A DNA stretch of 64,000 nucleotides from Agrobacterium tumefaciens. GTDB taxonomy: Bacteria > Pseudomonadota > Alphaproteobacteria > Rhizobiales > Rhizobiaceae. The stretch covers positions 372,001-436,000 of the forward strand of contig NZ_CP039888.1 in assembly GCF_005221325.1 (NCBI RefSeq), written 5' to 3'. Positions 17,654-27,241 of this stretch are shown here, one piece after another. Under the pieces are notes generated by a model. That model was not told the origin of the DNA. It saw only the letters and a program-made list of their open reading frames with translations, and did no database searches. The translations under genes were made by a program, and so were the position numbers. Position 1 is the stretch's first letter, and every line of letters starts with the position of its first letter.

Positions 17654-17765
17654 AAAAACAAGCAGTTAAAGCGCGCCGTGTGGATCCTTGTTCCACACGA
17701 CGCGATTCAACGTCTGCTGCAATGCAGCAACAGAAGAAGCCCGGAAGGTCATTCCGGGTTTTTTC
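17654..17765 (+). ncRNA. Possible structured RNA upstream of guaB
   Basis: Three hairpins in a row precede a U-tract: CGTGTGGA/TCCACACG at 17677-17699, TGCTGCA/TGCAGCA near 17712-17726, and the terminator at 17740-17765. No open frame fits. It could be a small RNA, or simply the 3' end of the hydrolase mRNA. No promoter can be identified with confidence. Confidence 0.3.
17740..17765 (+). terminator. Rho-independent terminator before guaB
   Basis: CCCGGAA, short loop, TTCCGGG, then TTTTTTC. It ends transcription coming from the hydrolase gene or a small RNA, so guaB must have its own promoter between about 17766 and 17885. Confidence 0.85.
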
Positions 17766-17878
17766 TATTCCCTTCCTGTCATGAACGTGTTACCAGCCCT
17801 CGCCAACTTCCAAGCAATCCTTGCAGGGCCGCCGGGGTGAACTTTTCGTTCCGGAACGGCCACGCATTTTCAGTATGA

Positions 17879-19396
<1,518 letters not shown>

Positions 19397-19438
19397 TCTT
19401 TCGAGCCGAATCCGCAAAAAGATAGGCTAGGAATTTGG

Positions 19439-19474
19439 CGCTCCTCGATCTCAAGCCGGATCGGGGAGCGTTTT
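19439..19474 (+). terminator. Terminator after guaB
   Basis: CGCTCCTCGATC (19439-19450) pairs with GATCGGGGAGCG (19459-19470) with one internal G-T wobble, then TTTT. It lies 42 bases after the guaB stop. Confidence 0.75.
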
Positions 19475-19491
19475 CACGATTGGGGGAAAGC

Positions 19492-19911
19492 ATGTCACCA
19501 ACGACCGCAATGTTCTGGCCGATGATCGCCCATGTCTTTCTGGTCTTCTGCCTTTACGCGCTCCTGGTCATCCGGCGCAACAAATTCACCTTCAAGGATC
19601 GTGAATCCGCGATCAAGTTGCGCGACCGCGGCGAGGAGGCGCGGGAAAGCCATCTGGTGAACCGCAACATCGCCAACCAGTTCGAACTGCCGGTCCTGTT
19701 TCACATCGCCTGCCTGCTGCTTTACATCACGGATGCGGATAATATCGTCACCGTCGTTCTGGCATGGCTGTTCGTGCTCTCGCGTTATGCCCATTCCTAT
19801 GTCCATGTCACCAGCAACCACTTGCGCCAGCGCGGGGCATTGTTCGGCATCGGCTTTGCACTGGTCGTCGGCCTGTGGGCATGGCTCGCCATATGGTTGG
19901 CGCTGGAATAA
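19492..19911 (+). CDS. MAPEG-family small membrane protein
   Basis: A 139-residue integral membrane protein with about four hydrophobic helices. It has the MAPEG pattern: an Arg-rich cytoplasmic loop after helix 1 (RRNKFTFKDRES), RNIANQFELPVLFH before helix 2 and RYAHSYVHVTSN between helices 3 and 4. Eukaryotic members act in eicosanoid and glutathione metabolism; bacterial roles are mostly unknown. I chose the ATG at 19492 because of the GGGGGAAAG ribosome site; the frame is open 19 codons further upstream but runs through the guaB terminator. Confidence 0.82.
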   Translation: MSPTTAMFWPMIAHVFLVFCLYALLVIRRNKFTFKDRESAIKLRDRGEEARESHLVNRNIANQFELPVLFHIACLLLYITDADNIVTVVLAWLFVLSRYAHSYVHVTSNHLRQRGALFGIGFALVVGLWAWLAIWLALE

Positions 19912-20006
19912 ATCGGCACCGTCAGGTTGCTTCATAAGTGAGACAATCCCGCCGCGCAAAACGCTCCGGTTTGCGATGGGTCAATTCCATGGAGCCTCAT
20001 CCCCGT

Positions 20007-20049
20007 TAATCTCTGCCCGCCGTCGAGGATTTCCGGCGAGCAGAGATTA
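20007..20049. repeat. Hairpin directly upstream of the alcohol dehydrogenase start
   Basis: TAATCTCTGCCCGCCG (20007-20022) pairs with CGGCGAGCAGAGATTA (20034-20049), about 15 of 16 bases. It ends at the base where the GGGAG ribosome site begins, 11 bases before the ATG. It may act on the leader mRNA or be an operator or upstream terminator. Confidence 0.7.
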
Positions 20050-20060
20050 GGGAGTATGTC

Positions 20061-21089
20061 ATGGCTAAAACAATGAAGGCGGCGGTCGTCCGCGCATTTG
20101 GAAAACCGCTGACCATCGAGGAAGTGGCGATACCGGATCCCGGCCCCGGTGAGATTCTCATCAACTACAAGGCGACGGGCGTTTGCCACACCGACCTGCA
20201 TGCCGCAACGGGCGATTGGCCGGTCAAGCCCAACCCGCCCTTCATTCCCGGACATGAAGGTGCAGGCTACGTCGCCAAGATCGGCGCAGGCGTCACCGGC
20301 ATCAAGGAAGGCGACCGCGCCGGCACGCCCTGGCTCTATACCGCCTGCGGATGCTGCATTCCTTGCCGCACCGGCTGGGAAACCCTGTGCCCGAGCCAGA
20401 AGAACTCAGGCTATTCCGTCAACGGCAGCTTTGCCGAATATGGCCTTGCCGATCCGAAATTCGTCGGCCGCCTGCCTGACAATCTCGATTTCGGTCCGGC
20501 CGCACCCGTGCTCTGCGCCGGCGTCACGGTCTATAAGGGCTTGAAGGAAACCGAAGTCAGGCCCGGTGAATGGGTGGTCATTTCAGGCATTGGCGGGCTT
20601 GGCCACATGGCCGTGCAATATGCCAAGGCCATGGGCATGCATGTCGTTGCCGCCGATATTTTCGACGACAAGCTGGCGCTTGCCAAAAAACTCGGAGCCG
20701 ATGTCGTCGTTAACGGCCGCGCGCCCGACGCGGTGGAGCAGGTGCAGAAGGCGACCGGCGGCGTCCATGGCGCGCTGGTGACAGCGGTTTCGCCGAAGGC
20801 CATGGAGCAGGCCTATGGCTTCCTGCGCTCCAAGGGTACGATGGCGCTTGTCGGCCTGCCGCCGGGCTTTATCTCCATTCCGGTGTTCGACACGGTGCTG
20901 AAGCGCATCACGGTGCGTGGCTCCATCGTCGGCACGAGGCAGGATCTGGAGGAGGCGCTGACCTTTGCCGGTGAAGGCAAGGTGGCTGCCCACTTCTCGT
21001 GGGACAAGCTGGAAAATATCAACGATATCTTCCACCGCATGGAAGAGGGCAAGATCGACGGCCGTATCGTGGTGGACCTCGCCGCCTGA
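20061..21089 (+). CDS. adhP: Zinc-dependent alcohol dehydrogenase (AdhP-like)
   Basis: A 342-residue medium-chain dehydrogenase oxidising primary alcohols such as ethanol with NAD. Catalytic zinc ligands are in GVCHTDLHAATGDWP (Cys) and PGHEGAGYV (His). The structural zinc loop is CGCCIPCRTGWETLC with four Cys. The nucleotide-binding motif is GIGGLGHMAVQYAKAMG. Length and motifs match propanol-preferring AdhP/AdhA. The ribosome site GGGAG lies just after a strong hairpin, suggesting leader-based control. It may be cotranscribed with the dienelactone hydrolase 117 bases downstream. Confidence 0.9.
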   Translation: MAKTMKAAVVRAFGKPLTIEEVAIPDPGPGEILINYKATGVCHTDLHAATGDWPVKPNPPFIPGHEGAGYVAKIGAGVTGIKEGDRAGTPWLYTACGCCIPCRTGWETLCPSQKNSGYSVNGSFAEYGLADPKFVGRLPDNLDFGPAAPVLCAGVTVYKGLKETEVRPGEWVVISGIGGLGHMAVQYAKAMGMHVVAADIFDDKLALAKKLGADVVVNGRAPDAVEQVQKATGGVHGALVTAVSPKAMEQAYGFLRSKGTMALVGLPPGFISIPVFDTVLKRITVRGSIVGTRQDLEEALTFAGEGKVAAHFSWDKLENINDIFHRMEEGKIDGRIVVDLAA

Positions 21090-21205
21090 CGTCAAAACGA
21101 TTGCGGCGCTCACGCAAATGTGTGGCGCCGCTTCCGCCCGCCTTGTTCCCCCTAGGGCGATCTGCGTTATCCTTCCGCATCCGCGCGTTCAAGGAGGATA
21201 AGGCG

Positions 21206-22081
21206 ATGGACAAGCCCAAGATTACGCAGGCCATGATCGACGCTTACGATGAATATACCCATCTCAGCCTCGACCGCCGCAAATTCATGGAAAAGCTCTC
21301 CATATTGGCCGGCTCGGGTGCGGCCGCGGCGACCATTGCGCCGCTGCTTTCTGCCAACAGCGCCCGTGCGGCCGTCGTCGCGCCTGATGATGCGGGCATT
21401 GTTGCGGAAGAGGTGACCTATCCAGCGCCCGGCGGCGAGATGAAGGGTTATCTCGTCACACCGAAGTCGGTGTCCGGCCCCATTGGTTCCGTCATCGTCA
21501 TCCACGAGAACCGTGGCCTGAACGACCATATTCGCGATGTGGCAAGACGTGTCGCGCTTTCCGGTTTCCGCGCGCTTGCGGTCGATTTCCTCTCCCCGCA
21601 GGGCGGAACGCCGGCGGATGAGGATAAGGCGCGGGAAATGTTCAGCGGTCTCGACATGGAGGCAACCGTTGCCAATGCCGAAGCGGGAAGGGTGTGGCTC
21701 GCGGCAAGGCAGGGCGCGAATGGCAAGGTCGGGGCGGTTGGCTTCTGCTGGGGCGGCGGGCTGGTCAATCGTTTCGCCACCAAATCGGCGGGCCTCAATG
21801 CCGGCGTCGCCTATTACGGCCAGCAACCGCCGGCGGCCGATGTGCCAGCCATCAAGGCGCCGCTGCTTTTGCAATATGCGGGTCTCGACGAGCGCATCAA
21901 TGCCGGTATCGACGCCTATAAAAAAGCGCTGGAGGAAAACGGCAAGACCTTCGAAATCTTCGTTTACGACGGCGTCAATCATGCTTTCAACAACGATACG
22001 TCATCGGCCAGATACGATAAGGCGGCGGCCGATCTGGCATGGGGGCGGACGACGGAGTTTTTCAAAAAATATCTGGCGTAA
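21206..22081 (+). CDS. Tat-exported dienelactone hydrolase family protein
   Basis: A 291-residue alpha/beta-hydrolase. An N-terminal leader with DRRKFMEKLSILAGSG and a following Ala-rich run to about residue 50 looks like a twin-arginine signal, so the enzyme is probably periplasmic. The nucleophile elbow is GFCWGGG (Cys), with later LDERI (Asp) and NHAFNND (His) giving the Cys-Asp-His triad of dienelactone hydrolases. The ATG at 21206 has an excellent AAGGAGGATAAGGCG ribosome site. Classical dienelactone hydrolases act in the cytosol on chlorocatechol products; no such pathway is nearby, so the substrate is unknown. Confidence 0.87.
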   Translation: MDKPKITQAMIDAYDEYTHLSLDRRKFMEKLSILAGSGAAAATIAPLLSANSARAAVVAPDDAGIVAEEVTYPAPGGEMKGYLVTPKSVSGPIGSVIVIHENRGLNDHIRDVARRVALSGFRALAVDFLSPQGGTPADEDKAREMFSGLDMEATVANAEAGRVWLAARQGANGKVGAVGFCWGGGLVNRFATKSAGLNAGVAYYGQQPPAADVPAIKAPLLLQYAGLDERINAGIDAYKKALEENGKTFEIFVYDGVNHAFNNDTSSARYDKAAADLAWGRTTEFFKKYLA

Positions 22082-22165
22082 TGGGTTTTCGATGTCGCGT
22101 CTGTCCGTCTCCGGTGAGAGGGCAGAAAGGTTCTGGATGTTGTGCGGAGATAACGGACCGCCGGT

Positions 22166-22346
22166 GCGCGGGGCTTTACCCCCCTCTGCCCTGCCGGGCA
22201 TCTCCCCCTCATGGGGGGAGATCGGCAAGCGGCCCTGTTGTCACTTCATTCACAGACGTCAAGATGGGCGAGACCTAACGACGAGTCGATCTCCCCCCTT
22301 GAGGGGGAGATGCCCGGCAGGGCAGAGGGGGGGTAAAGCCCCGCGC
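22166..22346. repeat. Large inverted-repeat intergenic element, copy 1
   Basis: Two arms of about 60 bases (22166-22224 and 22287-22346) are near-perfect inverted copies around a 62-base centre. Each arm holds its own small stem (ATCTCCCCCTC...GGGGGAGAT) and the motif CTGCCCTGCCGGGCATC. A second copy with a different centre is at 36695-36860. There is no coding capacity. It looks like a MITE/REP-type element of Rhizobiaceae. Confidence 0.85.
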
Positions 22347-22363
22347 GCCCTCGATCCGCTGAT

Positions 22364-22909
22364 CTAAACGCCGCCCGCCCCACGCTTCAAATGCTCATCA
22401 AGCCGCGGCATGATCTCCACGAAATTGCAGGGCAGGTGGCGGTAATCAAGCTGGGCTTTGAGAATACCGTCCCACGCATCCTTGCACGCACCGGGAGAGC
22501 CCGGCAGCACGAAGATGAAGGTGGCGTTCGCCACGCCGCCGGTCGCGCGTGACTGGATGGTGGCGGTGCCGATCTTGTCATAGGAAATGCGATGGAAAAG
22601 CGCGGAAAATCCGTCCATGCGCTTTTCGAACAGCGGCTCCAGCGCCTCTGGCGTCACGTCGCGGCCGGTAAAGCCGGTGCCGCCCGTCGTGATGACCACA
22701 TCCACGCCTTCAGACAGCGTCCATTCCCGCACGGTGTCTGCGATCGCCGCCTTGTCGTCCGGCACGATGGCGCGGGCGGCGAGCCTGTGGCCCGCTTCTT
22801 CCAGCCTTGCGACGAGCGTGTCGCCGGACTTGTCGTTCTCCAGCGTGCGGCTGTCCGAAACGGTCAGAACCGCAATGCCAAGGGGAATGAAGGGTCTATC
22901 GCCTGCCAT
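22364..22909 (-). CDS. moaB: Molybdenum cofactor biosynthesis protein MoaB/MogA family
   Basis: A 181-residue molybdopterin-binding-fold protein, implicated in molybdopterin adenylylation. TTGGTGFTGRDVTPEAL is the signature loop, preceded by LTVSDSRTLENDKSGD, and PGSPGACKDAW is the second conserved loop. I chose the ATG at 22909, which has a GAGGATAAGGCC ribosome site; a TTG 10 codons upstream is weaker. It is the last gene of the ispB-TPR-ispE-moaB run, 26 bases after ispE. No other molybdenum cofactor gene is visible nearby. Confidence 0.9.
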   Translation of the reverse strand: MAGDRPFIPLGIAVLTVSDSRTLENDKSGDTLVARLEEAGHRLAARAIVPDDKAAIADTVREWTLSEGVDVVITTGGTGFTGRDVTPEALEPLFEKRMDGFSALFHRISYDKIGTATIQSRATGGVANATFIFVLPGSPGACKDAWDGILKAQLDYRHLPCNFVEIMPRLDEHLKRGAGGV

Positions 22910-22935
22910 GGCCTTATCCTCGAAATATCCGGCCC

Positions 22936-23835
22936 TCAAATGGTCCGCGTTGCGTGAAAATACCAGCCGGGACGTTTTTTCCGAAGCGATGTTTCCGCGT
23001 TTTTGGCGGCATCGAAGGAATGAAAAATCCCGAAACAGGTTGCCCCGGAACCGGACATGCGGACAAAGGCGGCCCCTTCCTCAGACAGCAGCCCGGTTAT
23101 CTCCGCGATTTCAGGCAGCAGCGCCTGAGCCGGCGGCTGCAGATCGTTGCGGCTTTGGGCGAGAAAATCCATCCAGCCAATCGTCGCCCAGCCAATTGTC
23201 GAAGGAGCTGGCAGCGGGGGATTGGCTTTGTTCTGCAATCGCCTGAAAATCTCCGGTGTCGAGACGGCTTTTAGCGGATTGCCCAGAACCATGAAGAGTT
23301 CTGGCAGGTCGGTGAGCGTTTCGATCTGCTCGCCGATGCCGCGCGCAATCAGCGGCCGGCTTGCAAGGCACATCGGCACGTCGGCACCGAGTTTCAGTGC
23401 GAGCGAGGCGAGCTCTGCCGGTGCAATCTTGGCATTCCAGTGCCGCAAAAGCCCCCGCAGCGTTGCTGCGGCATCCGCCGAACCGCCACCGATGCCCGAC
23501 GCAACCGGCAGGTTCTTTTCAAGGTGAATGCCGACCGGGCGGGCAGGTTGACCTGTTGACGAGAGAGCGTTGCGCAACATGTCGCGGGCACGGGTGACGA
23601 GATTGTCGCCACCATCGCCGGCGCTTAGAAGATCGCCGAAGGGCCCCGAAATGGAGAAACTGTCGGTGGTAGCGTCGCGAATGCGAATCACGTCGCCGGC
23701 TTCGGTGAATGTCACCAGTGTTTCAAGCAGATGGTAGCCATCCGCCCGCTGTCCTGTGACATGCAGCGCCAGATTGATCTTGGCCGGGGCCGCCTCGATT
23801 GTTTCGGTGGCCCCGGAAACCTCATGCAGGCGCAT
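22936..23835 (-). CDS. ispE: 4-diphosphocytidyl-2-C-methyl-D-erythritol kinase
   Basis: A 299-residue GHMP kinase that phosphorylates CDP-ME in the methylerythritol pathway to isoprenoids. The ATP-binding loop LPVASGIGGGSADAAAT is diagnostic. APAKINLALHVTGQRADGYH gives the N-terminal Lys and His of IspE, and MSGSGATCFGIF is the third GHMP motif. The start is 6 bases after the stop of the upstream TPR gene, so the genes are cotranscribed. The polyprenyl synthase gene ispB, which uses the product pathway, lies two genes upstream. Confidence 0.95.
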   Translation of the reverse strand: MRLHEVSGATETIEAAPAKINLALHVTGQRADGYHLLETLVTFTEAGDVIRIRDATTDSFSISGPFGDLLSAGDGGDNLVTRARDMLRNALSSTGQPARPVGIHLEKNLPVASGIGGGSADAAATLRGLLRHWNAKIAPAELASLALKLGADVPMCLASRPLIARGIGEQIETLTDLPELFMVLGNPLKAVSTPEIFRRLQNKANPPLPAPSTIGWATIGWMDFLAQSRNDLQPPAQALLPEIAEITGLLSEEGAAFVRMSGSGATCFGIFHSFDAAKNAETSLRKKRPGWYFHATRTI

Positions 23836-23841
23836 GCGGCG

Positions 23842-25686
23842 TCAGGATTTCTTGTCTGGCGTAGGCGTCGCCGGCGCCGGAGGAGCGGGTGGTTGCGGCG
23901 CCACGTCCTTCTTGGCGGTGTTTTCAGCGTCCTTTTCGACAGGCGGCAGGCCGTTGGCGATTTTTTCCTTCACCTTGGCCTTGTCCACATCGTCATTGTC
24001 GCCGATCAGGGCGCGGTTCCACTGATAAACGGCCTCGATTTTGCGGCCCACGCGCCAATAGGCATCGCCCAGATGGTCGTTGATGGTGGGATCACCGGCC
24101 TTGAGTTCGATTGCGCGCTCCAGTTCCGTCACGGCCTGATCGAAGTCACCGAGCCGGAAATGTGCCCAGCCGAGCGAGTCAACGATGTAGCCGTCATTCG
24201 GACGAAGCTCGACCGCCCGGCCGATCATCTTCATGGCGTCATCGAGATTGATGCCCTTATCCACCCAGGAATAACCGAGATAGTTCAGAACCTGCGGCTG
24301 ATCAGGGTTAAGCTCCAGCGCCCGCTTGAAATTCGGTTCGGCCTTGTCCCATTGCTTCAGCCGCTCATAGGCGATGCCGCGCTGGAAGAACACCGACCAG
24401 TCGGACTTCTGCGGCACGGCGCCGATCACCTCGATAGCCTTGTCGTAGTTCTCCGCCATGGCGCGATAGTCCTTGGCGTCCGAAAGCACGCTGCCATAAG
24501 CGAGATAGGAACGGATGTCCTTCGGGTCGGATTCCAGCAGCGACAGGAGATGCTTGCGCGACTCCTCCACCTTGCCAGTCTGCGCGAGCGTCAGTCCGAG
24601 CTGCAACTCGGAGATGCGATGCATCGGCGAATCCGTCGGCACTTCGCGATAGAAGGTGATGGCACGCTCAGGCTGCTTCATCGCTTCGGCAAGGCCGCCG
24701 AGAAGAATGAGCGTATCCGGGCTCTTCGGGTCAAGGGCGCGCGAGGTCTGCAGATAAAGGGTCACGATCTCTTCGGCGCCTTCGCGGTTCAATGCGCCGG
24801 CAATCGAGAACATGACGCTGGCCGCACCCTCCACCGCATTGGTGATCTGCTGCTCCGGCTTTTCGCCCTTTTCAATCGCCTCGCGAAGCGCTTTCAGCGG
24901 CGCGTAATTCGGCGCGAAAGTGTCGCCGACGGCGATCGCATCCAGTGCCTTCTGCTTGTTGCCGGCGGAAGCTTCCAGCCGCGCAAGCGCCATGACCGCG
25001 CGCATATAGGTATCGGAGGCGGTGGCGCCGCCTTCGCGGTCCGTCACGGCTTCGTTCAGGCTCTTGCGGGCGGCTTCGGTATTGCCGGAAACCAGGGCGA
25101 TGGCCGCGGCATTGTATTTCTGGAAGATCGAAATCCAGCCCGGGCCCTTCATATTGTTGACGAGCGCCAGCGCTTCCTTCGGCTTGCCGGAGCCGGCACG
25201 CGCCCAGGCGGTCAAAAGCGTGTTGACCATGCGGTCGAGATCGTTCGGACCGGTATATTTCAGGATCTTCTCGGCCTTGGTGAATTCCTTGTCCTTGATG
25301 GCGTCGAGACCGCGCACGATGGTCGTGACGCGCTCCACCGAGGTATCGTCCTTCATGGAATCGGCGATCTTGGCACCGGCCTCGAAGTTGCCGCTCAGAA
25401 GTTCGGCGATCATCAGCCGCTGGCGGATTTCGGAATTTGCTGGATCGTATTCCAGCGCCTTCTTGTAGAGCGAAATCGCAGTCGGATAGTCCTGATCGAC
25501 ATCAGCGTTGCGTCCGGCGAGGAAAGCGCCGGAGAAGGTATTCACCTTGCCGGGATCGAAGGTAACGGCTTTGTCTTCCGGTTTCGCCTTTGTCTCCGCA
25601 AAGCCGGGGCTTGCACCCGCGCCGATTGCGAGAGCGGCGGCAAGAGCCGCGCTGCAGAGAAGACGAAGTGCTGGTTTACGCCGCAT
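23842..25686 (-). CDS. Secreted tetratricopeptide-repeat protein
   Basis: A 614-residue protein with a Sec signal peptide (MRRKPALRLLCSAAL to about residue 30) and then many TPR-like helical pairs over its whole length, clearest at YDKAIEVIGAV, FKRALELNPDQPQVLNYLGYS and LERAIELKAGDPTINDHLGDA. The C-terminal 40 residues are Pro/Ala/Lys-rich. It is probably periplasmic or outer-membrane associated and serves as a protein-interaction scaffold. The frame continues upstream to METDFSVH (25734), but the signal peptide supports 25686. It sits between ispB and ispE, a common arrangement in Rhizobiales as I recall. Confidence 0.85.
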   Translation of the reverse strand: MRRKPALRLLCSAALAAALAIGAGASPGFAETKAKPEDKAVTFDPGKVNTFSGAFLAGRNADVDQDYPTAISLYKKALEYDPANSEIRQRLMIAELLSGNFEAGAKIADSMKDDTSVERVTTIVRGLDAIKDKEFTKAEKILKYTGPNDLDRMVNTLLTAWARAGSGKPKEALALVNNMKGPGWISIFQKYNAAAIALVSGNTEAARKSLNEAVTDREGGATASDTYMRAVMALARLEASAGNKQKALDAIAVGDTFAPNYAPLKALREAIEKGEKPEQQITNAVEGAASVMFSIAGALNREGAEEIVTLYLQTSRALDPKSPDTLILLGGLAEAMKQPERAITFYREVPTDSPMHRISELQLGLTLAQTGKVEESRKHLLSLLESDPKDIRSYLAYGSVLSDAKDYRAMAENYDKAIEVIGAVPQKSDWSVFFQRGIAYERLKQWDKAEPNFKRALELNPDQPQVLNYLGYSWVDKGINLDDAMKMIGRAVELRPNDGYIVDSLGWAHFRLGDFDQAVTELERAIELKAGDPTINDHLGDAYWRVGRKIEAVYQWNRALIGDNDDVDKAKVKEKIANGLPPVEKDAENTAKKDVAPQPPAPPAPATPTPDKKS

Positions 25687-25877
25687 GAGGGAACCTTTGC
25701 CTTTGTGCGAATGCACGGAAAAATCAGTTTCCATTGTTTGGTCACGATAGAATGGCTTTTTTGAAGCAACCCCGCAAGAAATTATGGCCCGTGCCACAAT
25801 CACGCCTTGCGGGGAAACCGGCCCGGAACGTCGGGCGGATGGACCTGTCCACCCGCCTTTTGCTTAAGGCTTGAGCG

Positions 25878-26894
25878 TCAGTTGAGGCGCTCGATGCAGA
25901 AGTCGATGACCTCGAGAAGCGCATTTTTCCATGGGCTCTGCGGCAACGGCGCAAGCGCGTCACGGGCAATCGTGCCGTAATGGGTGGCGCGACCGATCGT
26001 GTCGCCCAAGCCGTTATATTTGGTGATCAGGCCCAGCGCCTTCTCCAGGTTCTCGTCGCTGCTTTCGCCCTTTTCGATGGCGTTGCGCCAGAAGGCGCGC
26101 TCATCCTGCGTGCCGCGTCGATAGGACAGGATGACCGGCAGCGTGATCTTGCCTTCGCGGAAATCGTCACCGGTGTTCTTGCCGAGATCGGCGGACTTGC
26201 CGCCGTAGTCCAGCACGTCGTCGACCAGCTGGAAGGCGAGGCCGAGATTCATGCCGTAGGATTTCAGCGCGCTGCGAGTGGCCTTGTCCGTCTTGGCGAC
26301 GATGGGGCCGACTTCCGCGGCGGCGGCAAAGAGCGCGGCCGTCTTGGCGCGAATCACCTGAAGATAGTCGTCCTCGGTCGTTTCCATGTTCTTGGCGACC
26401 GAGAGCTGCAGCACCTCGCCCTCGGCGATGACGGAAGCGGCGGTGGAGAGGACATCGAGCGCATCCAGCGAACCGACATCCACCATCATGCGGAAGGCCT
26501 GGCCGAGCAGGAAGTCGCCGACGAGAACGCTCGCCTGGTTGCCCCAGATGGTGCGGGCTGTGGATTTGCCACGGCGCAGATCGCTTTCATCCACCACATC
26601 GTCATGCAGAAGCGTCGCGGTGTGCATGAACTCCACGCTGGTGGCGAGCTTGATGTGGTTATCGCCCTCGTAACCGAACATCGAGGCCGAGGCGAGCGTC
26701 AGCATCGGCCGCAGGCGCTTGCCGCCGGAGGAGATGAGATGATTGGCCACCTCGGGTATCATCTGGACATCGGAACCGGCCCTGGAAAGGATAAGCTGGT
26801 TCACCCGTTCCATGTCGGGACGGGTCAGGTCGACAAGCGGCTTGACGGATGCGAGTTTGTTTTTGCTTTCTTCAAGCGGTATGACGACGCCCAA
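25878..26894 (-). CDS. ispB: Octaprenyl/polyprenyl diphosphate synthase
   Basis: A 338-residue trans-polyprenyl synthase that builds the long isoprenoid tail of ubiquinone. The two Asp-rich motifs are LLHDDVVDESDLRRG and QLVDDVLDYGG; SSGGKRLRPML binds isopentenyl diphosphate. I chose a TTG start at 26894 (GGAG 8 bases upstream), which gives the usual family length; the frame runs 20 codons further upstream with no good signal. Chain length cannot be proven, but in rhizobia the tail is decaprenyl, so the octaprenyl name is conventional. It is divergent from the DUF2007 gene. Confidence 0.93.
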   Translation of the reverse strand: MGVVIPLEESKNKLASVKPLVDLTRPDMERVNQLILSRAGSDVQMIPEVANHLISSGGKRLRPMLTLASASMFGYEGDNHIKLATSVEFMHTATLLHDDVVDESDLRRGKSTARTIWGNQASVLVGDFLLGQAFRMMVDVGSLDALDVLSTAASVIAEGEVLQLSVAKNMETTEDDYLQVIRAKTAALFAAAAEVGPIVAKTDKATRSALKSYGMNLGLAFQLVDDVLDYGGKSADLGKNTGDDFREGKITLPVILSYRRGTQDERAFWRNAIEKGESSDENLEKALGLITKYNGLGDTIGRATHYGTIARDALAPLPQSPWKNALLEVIDFCIERLN

Positions 26895-27004
26895 GGGACA
26901 GGACTCCAGTTCGAATTTGAATTCGACAATAAAAACTGATGCCTTGTGCGGCAAGGGGCGAATTGCCGCTAGCCATTCAAAAAGATGGGAATTTAGGTCT
27001 ATCC

Positions 27005-27235
27005 ATGCGTGAACTGATCCGTACCAACGATGCCGTGCTTCTTTCCTTCGCTGAAAGCCTGATGAAGGACGCTGGCATCCATTGCCTCATAGCAGATCAG
27101 GCGATGAGCATTCTGGAGGGATCGCTCGGCCTTTTGCCGCGAAGGTTCCTGGTGGAAGAAGACCGCGCCGGTGAGGCCCGCCGCATTCTCATCGATGCCG
27201 GGCTGGGTGACGAGTTGCGCAACGAAGAGGCTTGA
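27005..27235 (+). CDS. DUF2007 (putative signal-transducing) small protein
   Basis: A 76-residue protein, MRELIRTNDAVLLSFAE... to LGDELRNEEA, with the DUF2007 pattern: an N-terminal strand, an amphipathic helix (LSFAESLMKDAGI) and RRFLVEEDRAGEARRIL. The fold resembles an ACT/ferredoxin-like module and no activity is known. Its stop is 6 bases before the GTG of the tRNA methyltransferase gene, so they form a unit. It is divergent from ispB. Confidence 0.82.
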   Translation: MRELIRTNDAVLLSFAESLMKDAGIHCLIADQAMSILEGSLGLLPRRFLVEEDRAGEARRILIDAGLGDELRNEEA

Positions 27236-27241
27236 GCGGCG

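Noticed and set aside
22166..22346. CRISPR array or insertion sequence
   Set aside because: There are two inverted arms rather than regularly spaced direct repeats, and no transposase or cas gene is nearby.
23731..25764. 677-codon open frame on the plus strand opposite the TPR gene
   Set aside because: The opposite strand encodes a protein with a signal peptide and TPR motifs in a tight operon. The plus-strand translation shows no family features.
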